Positions 26,540 to 36,058 of a stretch of 64,000 nt of DNA are shown here, one piece after another. A program made the position numbers and the translations under genes. Source of the stretch: Pelagibius sp028280305. GTDB lineage: Bacteria; Pseudomonadota; Alphaproteobacteria; Kiloniellales; Kiloniellaceae. The notes under the pieces were generated by a model, which was not told the origin of the DNA, made no database searches, and saw only the letters and a program-made list of their open reading frames with translations. The stretch lies in the NCBI RefSeq assembly GCF_965233615.1, contig NZ_OZ247495.1; one strand, given 5' to 3'. Positions within the stretch are counted from its first letter, which is position 1; the number at the start of each line of letters is the position of its first letter.

Positions 26540-28426
26540 ATGTCGCTCAGCATCGCCCTCTCAAACGCCCTCTCAGGGCTGCAGGTGAACCAGACCGCGC
26601 TGCAGGTCACCTCCGGCAATGTGGCCAACGTCAACACGCCCAATTACGCCCGCAAGATCCACAATCAGGAAAACCGGGTCCTCGGCGGCCAGGGCGTCGG
26701 CGTCGACACCGCCTCGATCATCCGCCGTATCGACCAGTTCCTGCGCCGCGATCTGATGAACGAGACCACGGTTCTGGGTAACAACAAGGTCACCTCGGAC
26801 TACTACAACCGCATGCAGGCCATGTTCGGCTCCCTGGGCAACAACAATGCCCTCGGCAATTCGATCACCGACCTTTCCGTCGCCATCGAGAACGTTGCCA
26901 ACAGCCCGGAGGTCGCCGCCCACCGTTTCGACGCCGTCAACGAAGCCGTTGAAATGGCGCAGTATTTCAACGACATGGCCACCAACGTCCAGTCGCTGCG
27001 GTCGCAGGCTGACGCCGAGATAAATGCCGCGGTCGATATCATCAATGCCGAGCTGGAAATCATCGCCGACCTCAATTCCCAGATCGCCAACAACGACACC
27101 AAGGGCCTGCCGGTGGGCGATCTGCAGGACCGCCGTGACGTCGCCATCAAGACCATCTCGGAGTACATGGAACTGCAGGAGTTCACCGATTCCTTCGGCC
27201 AGGTCCGGCTCTTCACGACCGCCGGCCGCTCGCTGGTCTCCGGAACCTCCTTCGGCACCCTCTCCTACACCAACACGCCCTTCATGACGGCCAACGAGAC
27301 CTACCCGGCCACAATCAGCGGTATCTATCTGAATGGCGGGGCCGCGCCGCCGCCGACAAGCGATATCACCACCGAAATCAGAGGCGGCAAGCTCGAAGCG
27401 CTGATCGCGATGCGCGACGAGACCCTGCCGGCAATGACCAACCAGATAGATCAGCTCGCCGCTCAGATGCGCGACGAAGTGAACCGGGTTCATAACCGTG
27501 GCGCCAACACCCCCTTTGGCCTCGGCACCGCTGCCGGTGATCCGGCCGCCATGTACGGCACCCGCGTGATCAACACCCCGGGCGATCCGCTGACCTTGGG
27601 TTCGGACGTTACTTTCGCGATCCTCGATGCCAACGGCGATTCTGTCACTGCGCCGCTCACCATCGCGGCCGGCGCCACCACGCCCACGGCCATCATTACC
27701 GCCATCAACGGGCACCTGACCGCGGCGCCCGGTTACGGTACCGCGGCCTGGAACAACGACCGCATGGAAATCAAGCTGGAGCCTGGCTATCGGCTGGCGA
27801 TTCTGGACAACGGTCCCGCGGCGGACTCCGGCGATGCGACGATCCAGTTCGATGCCGACGGCGATACGGTACAGGAGACCTATCTCGGTTTCTCGAGCTT
27901 CTTCGGTCTGAACGATATGTTCGAAACGCCGGACCTCGCCACCGGCACCCCTGCCCTGGCCAATCAGGGCGCCCAGCTCGGCATTTCCAGTAACATCCAA
28001 GTCCGCCAGTCAATCGTCGACGACCCTTCCTACCTCTCCCGCGGCATGCTGCGCGGAACCCCGCCGACCATGTCGCTGGGTGTCGGCGATAACGAGATCG
28101 CACAGCAGTTGGCGGACGCATTCGGCGAGAACTTCAACTATGCCAGCGTCGCAGACGGCCCTTCCGCCGTCAGCACGACCTTTTCCGGCTATGCCGGGGT
28201 CATTCTATCGTTCAATGCCTCCGCCACGGCGTCCTCAGACGAGGCGCTGGAATTCCAGACCTTCTTCTTTGAAGACCTGCAGGCGAAGTTCCTGTCGGAG
28301 GCCGGCGTAAACCTGGATGAAGAGCTGGCCAATATGACGATCTTTCAGAGTGCCTACAACGCATCCGCGCGCCTGGTTCAGGCCGTCGACGAAATGCTTG
28401 AAACCCTCTTGAACTTGGCCCGGTGA
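26540..28426 (+). CDS. flgK: Hook-filament junction protein FlgK (HAP1)
   Basis: First junction protein between hook and filament. The 628-residue protein has the N-terminal pattern SIALSNALSGLQVNQTALQVTSGNVANVNTPNY and the C-terminal helix DEELANMTIFQSAYNASARLVQAVDEMLETLL. A central, flagellin-unlike region carries repeated Ala/Thr/Gly-rich stretches. flgL follows 13 bases downstream. Confidence 0.97.
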   Translation: MSLSIALSNALSGLQVNQTALQVTSGNVANVNTPNYARKIHNQENRVLGGQGVGVDTASIIRRIDQFLRRDLMNETTVLGNNKVTSDYYNRMQAMFGSLGNNNALGNSITDLSVAIENVANSPEVAAHRFDAVNEAVEMAQYFNDMATNVQSLRSQADAEINAAVDIINAELEIIADLNSQIANNDTKGLPVGDLQDRRDVAIKTISEYMELQEFTDSFGQVRLFTTAGRSLVSGTSFGTLSYTNTPFMTANETYPATISGIYLNGGAAPPPTSDITTEIRGGKLEALIAMRDETLPAMTNQIDQLAAQMRDEVNRVHNRGANTPFGLGTAAGDPAAMYGTRVINTPGDPLTLGSDVTFAILDANGDSVTAPLTIAAGATTPTAIITAINGHLTAAPGYGTAAWNNDRMEIKLEPGYRLAILDNGPAADSGDATIQFDADGDTVQETYLGFSSFFGLNDMFETPDLATGTPALANQGAQLGISSNIQVRQSIVDDPSYLSRGMLRGTPPTMSLGVGDNEIAQQLADAFGENFNYASVADGPSAVSTTFSGYAGVILSFNASATASSDEALEFQTFFFEDLQAKFLSEAGVNLDEELANMTIFQSAYNASARLVQAVDEMLETLLNLAR

Positions 28427-28439
28427 TAGGAGGCTATAG

Positions 28440-29360
28440 ATGTTCCGCGTTGCAAACTTCGCTCAGCACCAGCTGAACCTGTCCTACACCATGCGCACCC
28501 AGAGCTCGGTGGCCGAACGGCAGATCGAGATGGCCAGCGGCAAGCGTGCTCAGCAGTACTCGGCAATCTCCTCGGACTCCAGCGAGCTGGTGAACATCGA
28601 ACGCTCCGTCGCTCGGACCGAGCAATTCACCCGTAACATCGATCAGGCGATGACCCGCCTCGGGATCATGGAGTCCTCCGTGGCCATCATGGTGCAGCGC
28701 TCAACCGAAGTGCTGGCGATCATGAGTTCGGCGATCTCCGGTGAAAACATCAACGATGTGCCGCTTCAGGAATTTTCGAACACCTTCCTGTCGGAAATGG
28801 AATCCCTTCTGAACACCCAACATGAAGACCGCTACCTGTTCAGCGGATCGCAGACCGACAGCCCGGCGATCGACCTCAATGACCCGGCCTACACCCCCCA
28901 GGCCGGCTTGCCGGGCGTCTTCACCGCCGACTTCGACTACTACCAGGGTGACAACCTGACCCTGTCGGTGCGGACCGATGAAACCTTCGAGACCGACTAC
29001 GGAATCCGGGCCGACGAGCCGGCTTTTGAGGAGATGCTGCGTGCCCTCTCCTACATGGACTACGCCGGCGCCAACCTGGACGTCGCGGTGCTTGAACAGG
29101 CCTACACGATGATGAAGAGCGCCGTCGACGGACTCAGCGACATTCGCGGCCGCATCGGCGCCAGCTCAAAGGTTCTGGAAGCAGCCAACTCCGGCCACGA
29201 CGACTACCTGACCTATGCGACCAACCTTGTGTCGACCCTGGAAGACGTGGACGTGGCCGAGACGACGACCCGCCTGGCCCAGGACGAGGTGCAGCTTCAG
29301 GGTTCCTATCTGTCGCTCTCCAGGATCAGCGAGCTAAGCTTGTTAAATTACCTGAGATAG
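28440..29360 (+). CDS. flgL: Hook-filament junction protein FlgL (HAP3)
   Basis: Second junction protein. The 306-residue protein is preceded by a strong AGGAGG ribosome site. It carries flagellin-like D0 ends: QHQLNLSYTMRTQSSVAERQIEMASGKRA at the N-terminus and DVAETTTRLAQDEVQLQGSYLSLSRISELSLLNYL at the C-terminus. Confidence 0.95.
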   Translation: MFRVANFAQHQLNLSYTMRTQSSVAERQIEMASGKRAQQYSAISSDSSELVNIERSVARTEQFTRNIDQAMTRLGIMESSVAIMVQRSTEVLAIMSSAISGENINDVPLQEFSNTFLSEMESLLNTQHEDRYLFSGSQTDSPAIDLNDPAYTPQAGLPGVFTADFDYYQGDNLTLSVRTDETFETDYGIRADEPAFEEMLRALSYMDYAGANLDVAVLEQAYTMMKSAVDGLSDIRGRIGASSKVLEAANSGHDDYLTYATNLVSTLEDVDVAETTTRLAQDEVQLQGSYLSLSRISELSLLNYLR

Positions 29361-29416
29361 CGATTTCGTAACCAGATTGCGGCGATAATAGAGCCGTCAT
29401 GAGTAAGGAGTTAACC

Positions 29417-29929
29417 ATGCCCCGCGAACACACGGCAGCCAAGATGGCAGCACCAGCAGCCCCTGGAGCGATCGCCTCGGCACCGCAGTCCGGAGGGAGC
29501 AACACGAAGACGATCGACACCCGGTTCGGGAAGATCGAGTTCGACCTTAACCAGGCCTTAACCTTCCCGAAGGCGATTCCCGGCTTTGTCGGTTATGACA
29601 CCTTCGGACTGGCCATGGTGCCCAGCGAGACACAATCCAGCTTCATGCTGCTGCAGGCGCTGGAGCCGACCGATCTCTCTTTCATCGTTCTGCCCTATGA
29701 CGCGGCGGCCAACCTGATCGAGCTCAAGGACGTGGAAGCCGCTCAGCAGGCCCTCAGCATCGCGCCCGCGGACTGCGCCATCATGCTGATCGCCACATTC
29801 CGCAAGCTCGGCAGCAGTTTCGAAACCTCGGTGAACATGCGGGCGCCGATCTTCATCGATACGAACAAGCGTCAGGCCTGGCAGTACATCATGCCAAATG
29901 ACCGCTACGACGTTCGTCATAAACTCTAG
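29417..29929 (+). CDS. fliW: Flagellar assembly factor FliW
   Basis: Binds CsrA (and, in other bacteria, flagellin) to form a partner switch that couples flagellin level to flagellin translation. The ATG at 29417 has a TAAGGAG site 6 bases upstream; an in-frame ATG at 29399 has none. After a ~30-residue Ala-rich N-terminal extension the 170-residue protein matches FliW (TRFGKIEFDLNQALTFPKAIPGFVGYDTFGL, LQALEPTDLSFIVLPY, VNMRAPIFIDTNKRQAWQYI). It lies 22 kb from csrA, next to flgL. Confidence 0.94.
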   Translation: MPREHTAAKMAAPAAPGAIASAPQSGGSNTKTIDTRFGKIEFDLNQALTFPKAIPGFVGYDTFGLAMVPSETQSSFMLLQALEPTDLSFIVLPYDAAANLIELKDVEAAQQALSIAPADCAIMLIATFRKLGSSFETSVNMRAPIFIDTNKRQAWQYIMPNDRYDVRHKL

Positions 29930-29977
29930 AGAACGGCGGCCTGATCGATCTTGGTCAGGCGGTCGGACAGGCTTCTC

Positions 29978-30006
29978 GCTGGCGATGGACAATTGTCCCC
30001 GCCAGC
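29978..30006. terminator. Nested inverted repeat between convergent fliW and TPR-glycosyltransferase gene
   Basis: Outer 7-bp arms GCTGGCG/CGCCAGC enclose the perfect 12-bp palindrome GGACAATTGTCC. There is no T-run on either side. It could be a bidirectional terminator or an operator. Confidence 0.5.
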
Positions 30007-30030
30007 AAGCCCCTCAGACTTCCGGAAAAA

Positions 30031-32199
30031 TCAGATGCTTCCCGCGTCAAGACGTGCCTTGAAGGCACGGGCGACGCGGGCCAGCAGCACCGGCCATTCC
30101 TCGGTCCAGTGACGCTGCCAGACCATACGGTTTGGCAGCCCGAAATCACCGGAAACCGGCTGCTCCGTCTGACTGGCGCCGGCCATCATAAGCCAGATTT
30201 CGGTACCGACCGCGTCCGCTATGCGGTTCGGCGAGGATGATGTAGAGATCACCAGATCAAGCTGGGATGTCAGGGCGAAGGCGCCTTCCAGATCCATTCT
30301 AAGGTCGAGATCATCCCAGCGATGAATCTTGACCTTGAACTGGTCTTCAATCGCGCAGATCTCGTCTTCACGTGGATCGTACTGAACGTTGACGAAGTTG
30401 ACCCCCGGGATCGTCAGGATGGGCTCCCACATCTCAAGATCGGTATAGTGGATGTCGCGATCGCGATGCGAAAACATACTGCGCCAGCAAATGCCGACCT
30501 TCGGCCCGTCCGGCAGGCCGGCAATCCGCTCCGCCATCTCGGCCACCCGCTCTGGATCAGGGGTCAGGTAACCCTCATAACCGATTCCGCGGCGCTGGCA
30601 CGCAAAAGCAGCCTCGACGTCGTCGTCGGGATAGCTGGTGGCCAGCTCCAACTCTTCCTGAGAGAAGGGAAAGTACTGCATAAGGTTGCCGGCCGGCAGA
30701 TAGAGATCGGTATCATCCCGATTCCAGTCGTTTTTGCCATCGAGCCGCTCGGGCAGCAGCTTCGCCTCTGGAAAGGTGCGCTGGAAGATCGGCACAAGGC
30801 GCCGGTCCGCTTCAATCAAAACGGTTCCGGCTGTATCGATCATTTGGCGGAAGCGGCGGGCAAAATCGATCTCGTCACCAACACCCTGCTCACGCCAGAC
30901 CAGAATCCTCTTGTCATGAATGTCTTCACCGCGCCATCTCGGCACCTGGAACCGGCGGTTCGGCTTCCGCAGCTCGCCCGTCAGACCGGCATCGAAGTGC
31001 TCCCAGGATTCCTCATAGAACCCGTTGTTCCACAGTGACCGGGCCAGCGAAAACTCCAGGCCCAGATGCTCCGGCGTAAGCTCATGGGCCAGGCGGAACT
31101 GCGCCAAGGCGGCCGCGTGCTGGCCCTGCTCTTGATAGACAAGACCCTTGTTGTGCTGGAACTCACCGCGTTCTGGCTCCAGCTCCAAGGCCTTGTCATA
31201 GGCGGCATGCGCCTTTTCCAATACATGAAGCAGCCGCAGTGCATTTCCATAGTTGAAGTAACTGGTGGCAAAACTCGGCTGAAACTCCATCGCCCTCCGG
31301 AAAGCCACCACGGCTTCCTTGTAGCGATGGAGATCCATCAACACATTCCCGTAGTTACTCTGAGCGGCGCCGCTCTGGGGATCAAGTTCAGCGCCGCGCT
31401 TGGCGTATTCGTAGGCTTCCTCGAACTTCTTCTGTTCGCGCAATACCATGCCCATGTTGATATGGGCCTGCGCCAAAGTCGGATCAGCCTCGATCGCCCG
31501 CAGGCAGGACTTCTGGCCAAGTTCGTGCTTGCCGTGATCAATGGCGATCTTCGCCAGGTTCACATGGGCTTCGGCATAATCCGGTTTGATGCCGACGGCC
31601 ACAGCGTAGGCGTCGATCGCCTCGGTTTCCTGCCCCTGCATCTTCTTGATCAGACCCAGGTGATAGTACGCAACCGCGTCCTGGGGATTGAGCTTGATCG
31701 CCATGATCATGGCCTCGGTCGCCTGATCAAGAATACCGGCATCAATCAAAAGAACGCCGAGCTCGCGATAGCCCTCCCCGAACTGCGGGTTCAGCTTCAA
31801 AGCATGCGTAAAGGCATTTGCTGCTGCATCCAACTCGCCGAAGCTGTGCAGGATCCTGCCATGGCAAACATGGACTTCAGGCTCCATGACATCGACTTCC
31901 AAGGCGCGCTCGATCATCTTGCGTGCTTCTTTGAACTTCCGCTGAAGATGATAGGCCTTGCCCAGGAGTGCCGTGGCTACGGCGTTGTTCCGCTGGATGG
32001 AAAGAGCGCGCTTTAGCAGGACTACCGCGTCTTTCGGCCGCTTGTTGTCGATCTTCTCGCGTGCCGCCGCAATCATTTTCTCAGGATTGCGTAAGGACTT
32101 GGTGCTCTGCTTGCCGCCGGACCGGCCCTTTTTGCCAGGCCGCTTGGTCTTGGAGGACGGCTTGGCACCGGCTTCGGAGGCTGCCTGCTCGTGACTCAT
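30031..32199 (-). CDS. TPR-glycosyltransferase, FlmG-like candidate flagellin glycosyltransferase
   Basis: A 722-residue cytoplasmic protein. It has a Lys/Arg-rich start (about 1-45), about ten TPR units (about 50-420, e.g. AVAYYHLGLIKKMQGQETEAIDAYAVAVGIKPDYAEAH), then a glycosyltransferase-like domain (about 440-722). The latter holds ILVWREQGVGDEIDFARRF, VGICWRS and DLVISTSSSPNRIADAVGTEIWLMMAGA, a pattern shared with GT9/GT41-type transferases. In Caulobacter FlmG has this TPR-GT layout and glycosylates flagellins. Its place beside fliS, fliD and nine flagellins supports the same role here. The ATG at 32199 has AGGA; the frame is open to 32265. Confidence 0.82.
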   Translation of the reverse strand: MSHEQAASEAGAKPSSKTKRPGKKGRSGGKQSTKSLRNPEKMIAAAREKIDNKRPKDAVVLLKRALSIQRNNAVATALLGKAYHLQRKFKEARKMIERALEVDVMEPEVHVCHGRILHSFGELDAAANAFTHALKLNPQFGEGYRELGVLLIDAGILDQATEAMIMAIKLNPQDAVAYYHLGLIKKMQGQETEAIDAYAVAVGIKPDYAEAHVNLAKIAIDHGKHELGQKSCLRAIEADPTLAQAHINMGMVLREQKKFEEAYEYAKRGAELDPQSGAAQSNYGNVLMDLHRYKEAVVAFRRAMEFQPSFATSYFNYGNALRLLHVLEKAHAAYDKALELEPERGEFQHNKGLVYQEQGQHAAALAQFRLAHELTPEHLGLEFSLARSLWNNGFYEESWEHFDAGLTGELRKPNRRFQVPRWRGEDIHDKRILVWREQGVGDEIDFARRFRQMIDTAGTVLIEADRRLVPIFQRTFPEAKLLPERLDGKNDWNRDDTDLYLPAGNLMQYFPFSQEELELATSYPDDDVEAAFACQRRGIGYEGYLTPDPERVAEMAERIAGLPDGPKVGICWRSMFSHRDRDIHYTDLEMWEPILTIPGVNFVNVQYDPREDEICAIEDQFKVKIHRWDDLDLRMDLEGAFALTSQLDLVISTSSSPNRIADAVGTEIWLMMAGASQTEQPVSGDFGLPNRMVWQRHWTEEWPVLLARVARAFKARLDAGSI

Positions 32200-32283
32200 A
32201 CTGTCCTGCTCATCGGAGACATGAAACAAATTGCGATCGCGTGGGAATCCGGTCGCAACCGACACAGACCCGCAGAGGACAGG

Positions 32284-32298
32284 TTAAGCTCCCATTTA
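32284..32298. promoter_or_regulatory. Candidate CtrA box upstream of the TPR-glycosyltransferase gene
   Basis: TTAA-N7-TTTA, one mismatch, about 85 bases before the gene start, in the spacer after fliS. Orientation relative to the gene is reversed, which the near-palindromic motif allows. Confidence 0.35.
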
Positions 32299-32408
32299 CT
32301 AAGAGAACCTTTCCGCCTATTGACTTAACCGAAATAGGTTTGAGCGCCGGATCAGCATGGGTGCCGAAAGGGCTTTTTGCGCCCGCCTGCCGGCAGACCG
32401 AGAGCGTC

Positions 32409-32879
32409 CTAGATCGAAAGCGTCAGGGACGAGATTTCTGAGGGCTTCTCTGCTTCCGGGGCCGCCGTTGCCTGGCCTGTCTTGCCGTCCGGCGTGCCGG
32501 TACGCTGCTCATTCTTGGCCAGTTCCGCCCAGCTCGCCCTCACCTCGCCGAGCGCGGTAATGATTCCATCACAGACTTCGGTCGAGTTCTTCATGTTGAC
32601 CTGCTGAAGGTCACGGAAGATCGTGTGATAGAACTGGTCCAGCATCAGGGAAACGTCGCCGCCCTTTTCAAAGTCCAGGTGGGACTGCAGCCCGACCAGG
32701 ACCTTGCAGGCCTTCTGGGTGGCGTTGAAGCGATCCTCGATCCGGTTTTCCTCGATGGCCGTCTTGGCGTTGGCCACTTCCTTGATCATCGCATCATAGA
32801 GCAGCACGACGGCGCCGAGCGAACTGACCATCTTGGAGGCCGCCTGATAAGCGGAAAGGGCGTTGTAAGACTGCGTCAC
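32409..32879 (-). CDS. fliS: Flagellin export chaperone FliS (copy 1)
   Basis: Binds the flagellin C-terminus and keeps it unfolded for export. From a GTG at 32879 it has 156 residues: a YNALSAYQAASKMVSSLGAVVLLYDAMIKEVANAK core and a conserved LDFEKGGDVSLMLDQFYHTI segment. A Pro/Glu/Lys tail follows. It lies downstream of fliD on the same strand. A second fliS-like gene, 151 residues, is at 45410-45865. Confidence 0.93.
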   Translation of the reverse strand: MTQSYNALSAYQAASKMVSSLGAVVLLYDAMIKEVANAKTAIEENRIEDRFNATQKACKVLVGLQSHLDFEKGGDVSLMLDQFYHTIFRDLQQVNMKNSTEVCDGIITALGEVRASWAELAKNEQRTGTPDGKTGQATAAPEAEKPSEISSLTLSI

Positions 32880-32929
32880 GTTCCCGGACCTCGAACAACA
32901 GAATTTTGGGAAAGCAGCGTCGCGACCAC

Positions 32930-34648
32930 TTAGTCGTCACCGCCCTTGAGAAAGGCCTGAAGCTGACTGGATGCCGCTTCAGCGGCGGCTACTGCCCGCT
33001 CCATGGCGGCATACTTCTCGATCAGCTTGTTCTGGAAGATCAGCAGGCGGGCCTCGATGGTTTGGATCTCGTCGACAAAATCCTCATTCTGAGCCGACAG
33101 GCGGATCACCTCCTCGGTGATCAGACCGTCGCCAGCATTCACATAGTCGTCGAGACGCTGATAGAGGCGTTCGGCAATGCCGAGAGAGGTGGAGATATCG
33201 ATGTTTACCGGCGGCGCGCCTGCATCGCTGGTATCCCGGTTATAGGCAAGGCTCATACCCTCGTAAATCGTACCGTCCAAGCCACGCAGGACGCCCCCGT
33301 CGACTTCGAAGGCGTCGACACCTCCGACCTGAAGGTTCGTTCCGTCGATGGCGCCGCCGGGATCCACGATGGTGAAGTCGCCGACATTCAGCAGCTCGTT
33401 GCGCGCAACCAGACGGACGTCCGGTGAGCTGGACTGGAAACCAAACTCGAAGACCCCGCGCACCTCATCCAGTTTGTCGACCAGGTTGGCATTCAAGGTG
33501 CCTTCGTCGACCGTCAGCAGGCCTTCGTCGTTCAATTCGATGCCCACATTGCGCAGGGTGGACAGTGCCGTAGAGTCGAGCCCGTCGACCAGTTCAGCGA
33601 TGTCGGTGCCGAGGTCCCGCCCGAGAGAGCGCAGCAGGTTGTCACCGAACAGGATGGCGGCAGCATCAATCTCGCCGTCCTCAGAGACAACGCTCTGAGA
33701 CTTCAGGAAGAGCTTGACGTCATTGTAGGCCGCGACAAAATCATCGATCTGCCCTCTGACCCCAGTGAGATCGGCTTCAATTTCCAGGGTAACAGTGGTG
33801 ATCGGATCCCCCATGGCATCGACATCCGCCTTGAAGAGATCGATGGTCACGTTGTCGATCAGATCGTTGATCTCATTGGAATCGCGCTCAATTACGGTGG
33901 CAATACCATCGAGCCTCAGCCGAGCCGGCTGAGCCGCATCCAGCTCCGTCGGCGTGGTCGCGTTCAAGCCGGCCAGGGTAGCGGCGCCAGTGAGTTCAAT
34001 GTTGCGATTGGTCTCTTCAGCCGTGAAAACAATACGGTAGTCACCGTCAGCAATCTTCAGAGCCGAAGCGCGAACGCCTGTGGTGCCGGTCACCGCATTG
34101 ATCGCAAAGACCACATCGGTCGCGGTCATGCCGTCCGTAATGGCGATATCGACCGTTTCTCCAGCGGTGGCGCCGGCAAGGTTCACAGTCAAAGTCTCGG
34201 TGACACCTAGGTTCGTCGTCACATCGGCAAGGGTGCCGCCGGAAATCTTGTGTGCTTGGGCGATCTGCAGGACGTCAATCTCATAGGTCCCGGCGGTGGC
34301 GTTATTCGTAGCGGTCGCGCCCAGAATATCGGTTCCCGGCGTCGATGTATTGGACGTAACGAAGGCTGATTTCTGCTCGAAGACATTGTTGAGAATACCG
34401 ACGGAGCCCGGCGGATTGCGCAGGCCGTTGACGGCCGACTGCATCGTCTCCAAGAGCGCCTTGAACTCGTTGAAGGCGGCGATCCGTGTATCGTTCTCGG
34501 AGATCCGGTTGTTCAGCCGGTCGATAGGAATGCGCTTGACCGCAAGCGAGGCCTCGATAATGGCAGCCGTGTCCAGACCGGAAAACGAACCGGTCAGAAG
34601 GGGGGAGTTTCCGATAAAGGAAACCGTACCTTGAGTACCTGCAACCAT
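32930..34648 (-). CDS. fliD: Filament cap protein FliD (HAP2)
   Basis: Caps the growing filament and promotes flagellin polymerisation. The 572-residue protein has the N-terminal FliD domain (SFSGLDTAAIIEASLAVKRIPIDRLNNRISENDTRIAAFNEFKALLETM), a variable Thr/Ala-rich middle and a C-terminal domain ending in a coiled coil (IQTIEARLLIFQNKLIEKYAAMERAVAAAEAASSQLQAFL). GGAG precedes the ATG. A CtrA-like box lies about 65-80 bases upstream. Confidence 0.95.
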   Translation of the reverse strand: MVAGTQGTVSFIGNSPLLTGSFSGLDTAAIIEASLAVKRIPIDRLNNRISENDTRIAAFNEFKALLETMQSAVNGLRNPPGSVGILNNVFEQKSAFVTSNTSTPGTDILGATATNNATAGTYEIDVLQIAQAHKISGGTLADVTTNLGVTETLTVNLAGATAGETVDIAITDGMTATDVVFAINAVTGTTGVRASALKIADGDYRIVFTAEETNRNIELTGAATLAGLNATTPTELDAAQPARLRLDGIATVIERDSNEINDLIDNVTIDLFKADVDAMGDPITTVTLEIEADLTGVRGQIDDFVAAYNDVKLFLKSQSVVSEDGEIDAAAILFGDNLLRSLGRDLGTDIAELVDGLDSTALSTLRNVGIELNDEGLLTVDEGTLNANLVDKLDEVRGVFEFGFQSSSPDVRLVARNELLNVGDFTIVDPGGAIDGTNLQVGGVDAFEVDGGVLRGLDGTIYEGMSLAYNRDTSDAGAPPVNIDISTSLGIAERLYQRLDDYVNAGDGLITEEVIRLSAQNEDFVDEIQTIEARLLIFQNKLIEKYAAMERAVAAAEAASSQLQAFLKGGDD

Positions 34649-34712
34649 CAGACTTCTCCTATCCGCCCAATGCTACGTCCCCAATCGCTTAAATTCCGTT
34701 AAGAATTATTAG

Positions 34713-34728
34713 TTATCAATGGGTTAAC
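34713..34728. promoter_or_regulatory. Candidate CtrA box upstream of fliD
   Basis: TTAT-N7-TTAAC, one mismatch, in the 81-base gap between the flaG-like gene and fliD. A second TTAA-N6-TTAA pair lies beside it, closer to fliD, with sub-optimal spacing. Confidence 0.35.
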
Positions 34729-34729
34729 C

Positions 34730-35122
34730 TTAAACCGAAAAACTGTTTCTGGCCTTGGCCTGCGGGCTCTTCAGCGGGCCGTCAACAGGCCGAAATGCGC
34801 GTTCTGGTGGAAATTCTATCAGAACATCACCATTTTCACGGTCGTACACTCTCACAATGAGCCGGCCGCTGTCCTGGTCACGATAGGTGGTAAGCGCTGA
34901 ATTCGGCGCCCCCTGCCCCGTCGCCGCTGGCTGTTGTCCGTCAATAACGGCCGCGAGCGGCTCTCCAGCCTCCGTCTTTGCCCCCTTAGCGGACGCCGAT
35001 ACGGTCGCCGCCTCGGCCGGGCGCCGCAGTACGTTGCCCGCCTGAGGTGACGCTGCGCTCTGTGCCGGCACGCTGGCTTGCGAGGTAACCAGCGCGGTCG
35101 AAACCAACAATTTCGCATCCAT
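34730..35122 (-). CDS. FlaG-like protein
   Basis: A 130-residue protein with a low-complexity Ala/Ser/Pro-rich N-terminal ~80 residues and a C-terminal FlaG-like stretch (DSGRLIVRVYDRENGDVLIEFPPERAFR). FlaG proteins affect filament length, and their genes typically lie between flagellin and fliD genes, as here. The short, weakly conserved match leaves some doubt. AGGAGG precedes the ATG. A GC-rich hairpin (35171-35196) lies in its leader. Confidence 0.7.
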   Translation of the reverse strand: MDAKLLVSTALVTSQASVPAQSAASPQAGNVLRRPAEAATVSASAKGAKTEAGEPLAAVIDGQQPAATGQGAPNSALTTYRDQDSGRLIVRVYDRENGDVLIEFPPERAFRPVDGPLKSPQAKARNSFSV

Positions 35123-35170
35123 GATACTAAGCCCTCCTTTTGCGGGCTCGGATCGTCGACTGGCTCAGCA

Positions 35171-35196
35171 GGGGCGGAGCGAAAATGCCCCGCCCC
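35171..35196 (-). promoter_or_regulatory. Hairpin between flagellin 1 and flaG-like gene
   Basis: GGGGCGG and CCGCCCC arms with a 12-base loop, 49 bases upstream of the flaG-like start. No T-run follows on the minus strand. It may attenuate or stabilise the end of the flagellin 5-1 message. Confidence 0.45.
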
Positions 35197-35224
35197 GACT
35201 GAGGACCCAAGCTTAATCCCGGCC

Positions 35225-36058
35225 TTACTGCAGCACGCGCAGCAGGGACTGAGGGATCTGGTTGGCTTGCGACACGGCCGACACCGCCGCCTGAACAAGC
35301 ACCTGGTTGGAAACCAGCTTGCTCTGTTCAGCCGCCAGATCGACGTCCATGATCGCAGACTTGGCCGCATCGATGTTCTCGAGCGAGGTCGCGATCTGTT
35401 GACCGCGGAACTCGAAACGGGAAATCAACGCACCGGCCGTGGCCCTGGCTTCAGAAACCGCGTCGATGGCTGCATCGACAGCATCCATCGAAGCCGAGGC
35501 CGCACCGGACGTACCGACCGACAGGTTCACGCCCAGGGTTGCCGCACCGAAGGCAGAGAAGCCCGTGGCAAGAGCCTGAAAGTCAACTGTGATGGTATCG
35601 CTGACGTCGGTACCGACAAAGTAGTCGGCGGTCGCCGGCGTCCCATCCAGCAGAGACTGACCGTTGAAGCGGGTCGTATCGGCGATGGCGGTGATTTCAC
35701 TCACCAACTCCTGGAACTCGGCGTCGATGAAGCCGCGCTCCGTATTGGTCGGAACACCCGACAGCGACTGGGCCGCCAGGGCCTTCATACGCTGCAGCAC
35801 GTCGCCGATGCGGCCGAGACCGCCGTCGGCAACCTGCACAACAGACGCACCCTGGGAGGCGTTGATCCCCGCCTGGGTGAGCGCCGTCACGTCGGCCATC
35901 AGACGGGTGCCGATGGCAAGACCGGCGGCGTCGTCAGATGCTTTCACGATGCGCGAGCCGGAAGCCAGCTTGCCCACCGACGCCGAAGCATTGGCGGAGT
36001 TATTATTGAGATAACGAAGGGCGGAATTGGCCGCCGTATTCGTAGCAACAACAGGCAT
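35225..36058 (-). CDS. Flagellin 1 (type A), most distal gene of the array
   Basis: Filament subunit of 277 residues, short like Caulobacter flagellins, so only D0/D1-type domains plus a small variable core. The N-terminus is MPVVATNTAANSALRYLNNNSANASASVGKLASGSRIVKASDDAAGLAIGTRL. The variable part (about 140-200) reads TPATADYFVGTDVSDTITVDFQALATGFSAFGAATLGVNLSVG. The C-terminal helix ends SQANQIPQSLLRVLQ. No cysteine. It has its own AAGGA leader, although the hairpin loop here lacks the GGA seen in the others. Confidence 0.96.
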   Translation of the reverse strand: MPVVATNTAANSALRYLNNNSANASASVGKLASGSRIVKASDDAAGLAIGTRLMADVTALTQAGINASQGASVVQVADGGLGRIGDVLQRMKALAAQSLSGVPTNTERGFIDAEFQELVSEITAIADTTRFNGQSLLDGTPATADYFVGTDVSDTITVDFQALATGFSAFGAATLGVNLSVGTSGAASASMDAVDAAIDAVSEARATAGALISRFEFRGQQIATSLENIDAAKSAIMDVDLAAEQSKLVSNQVLVQAAVSAVSQANQIPQSLLRVLQ

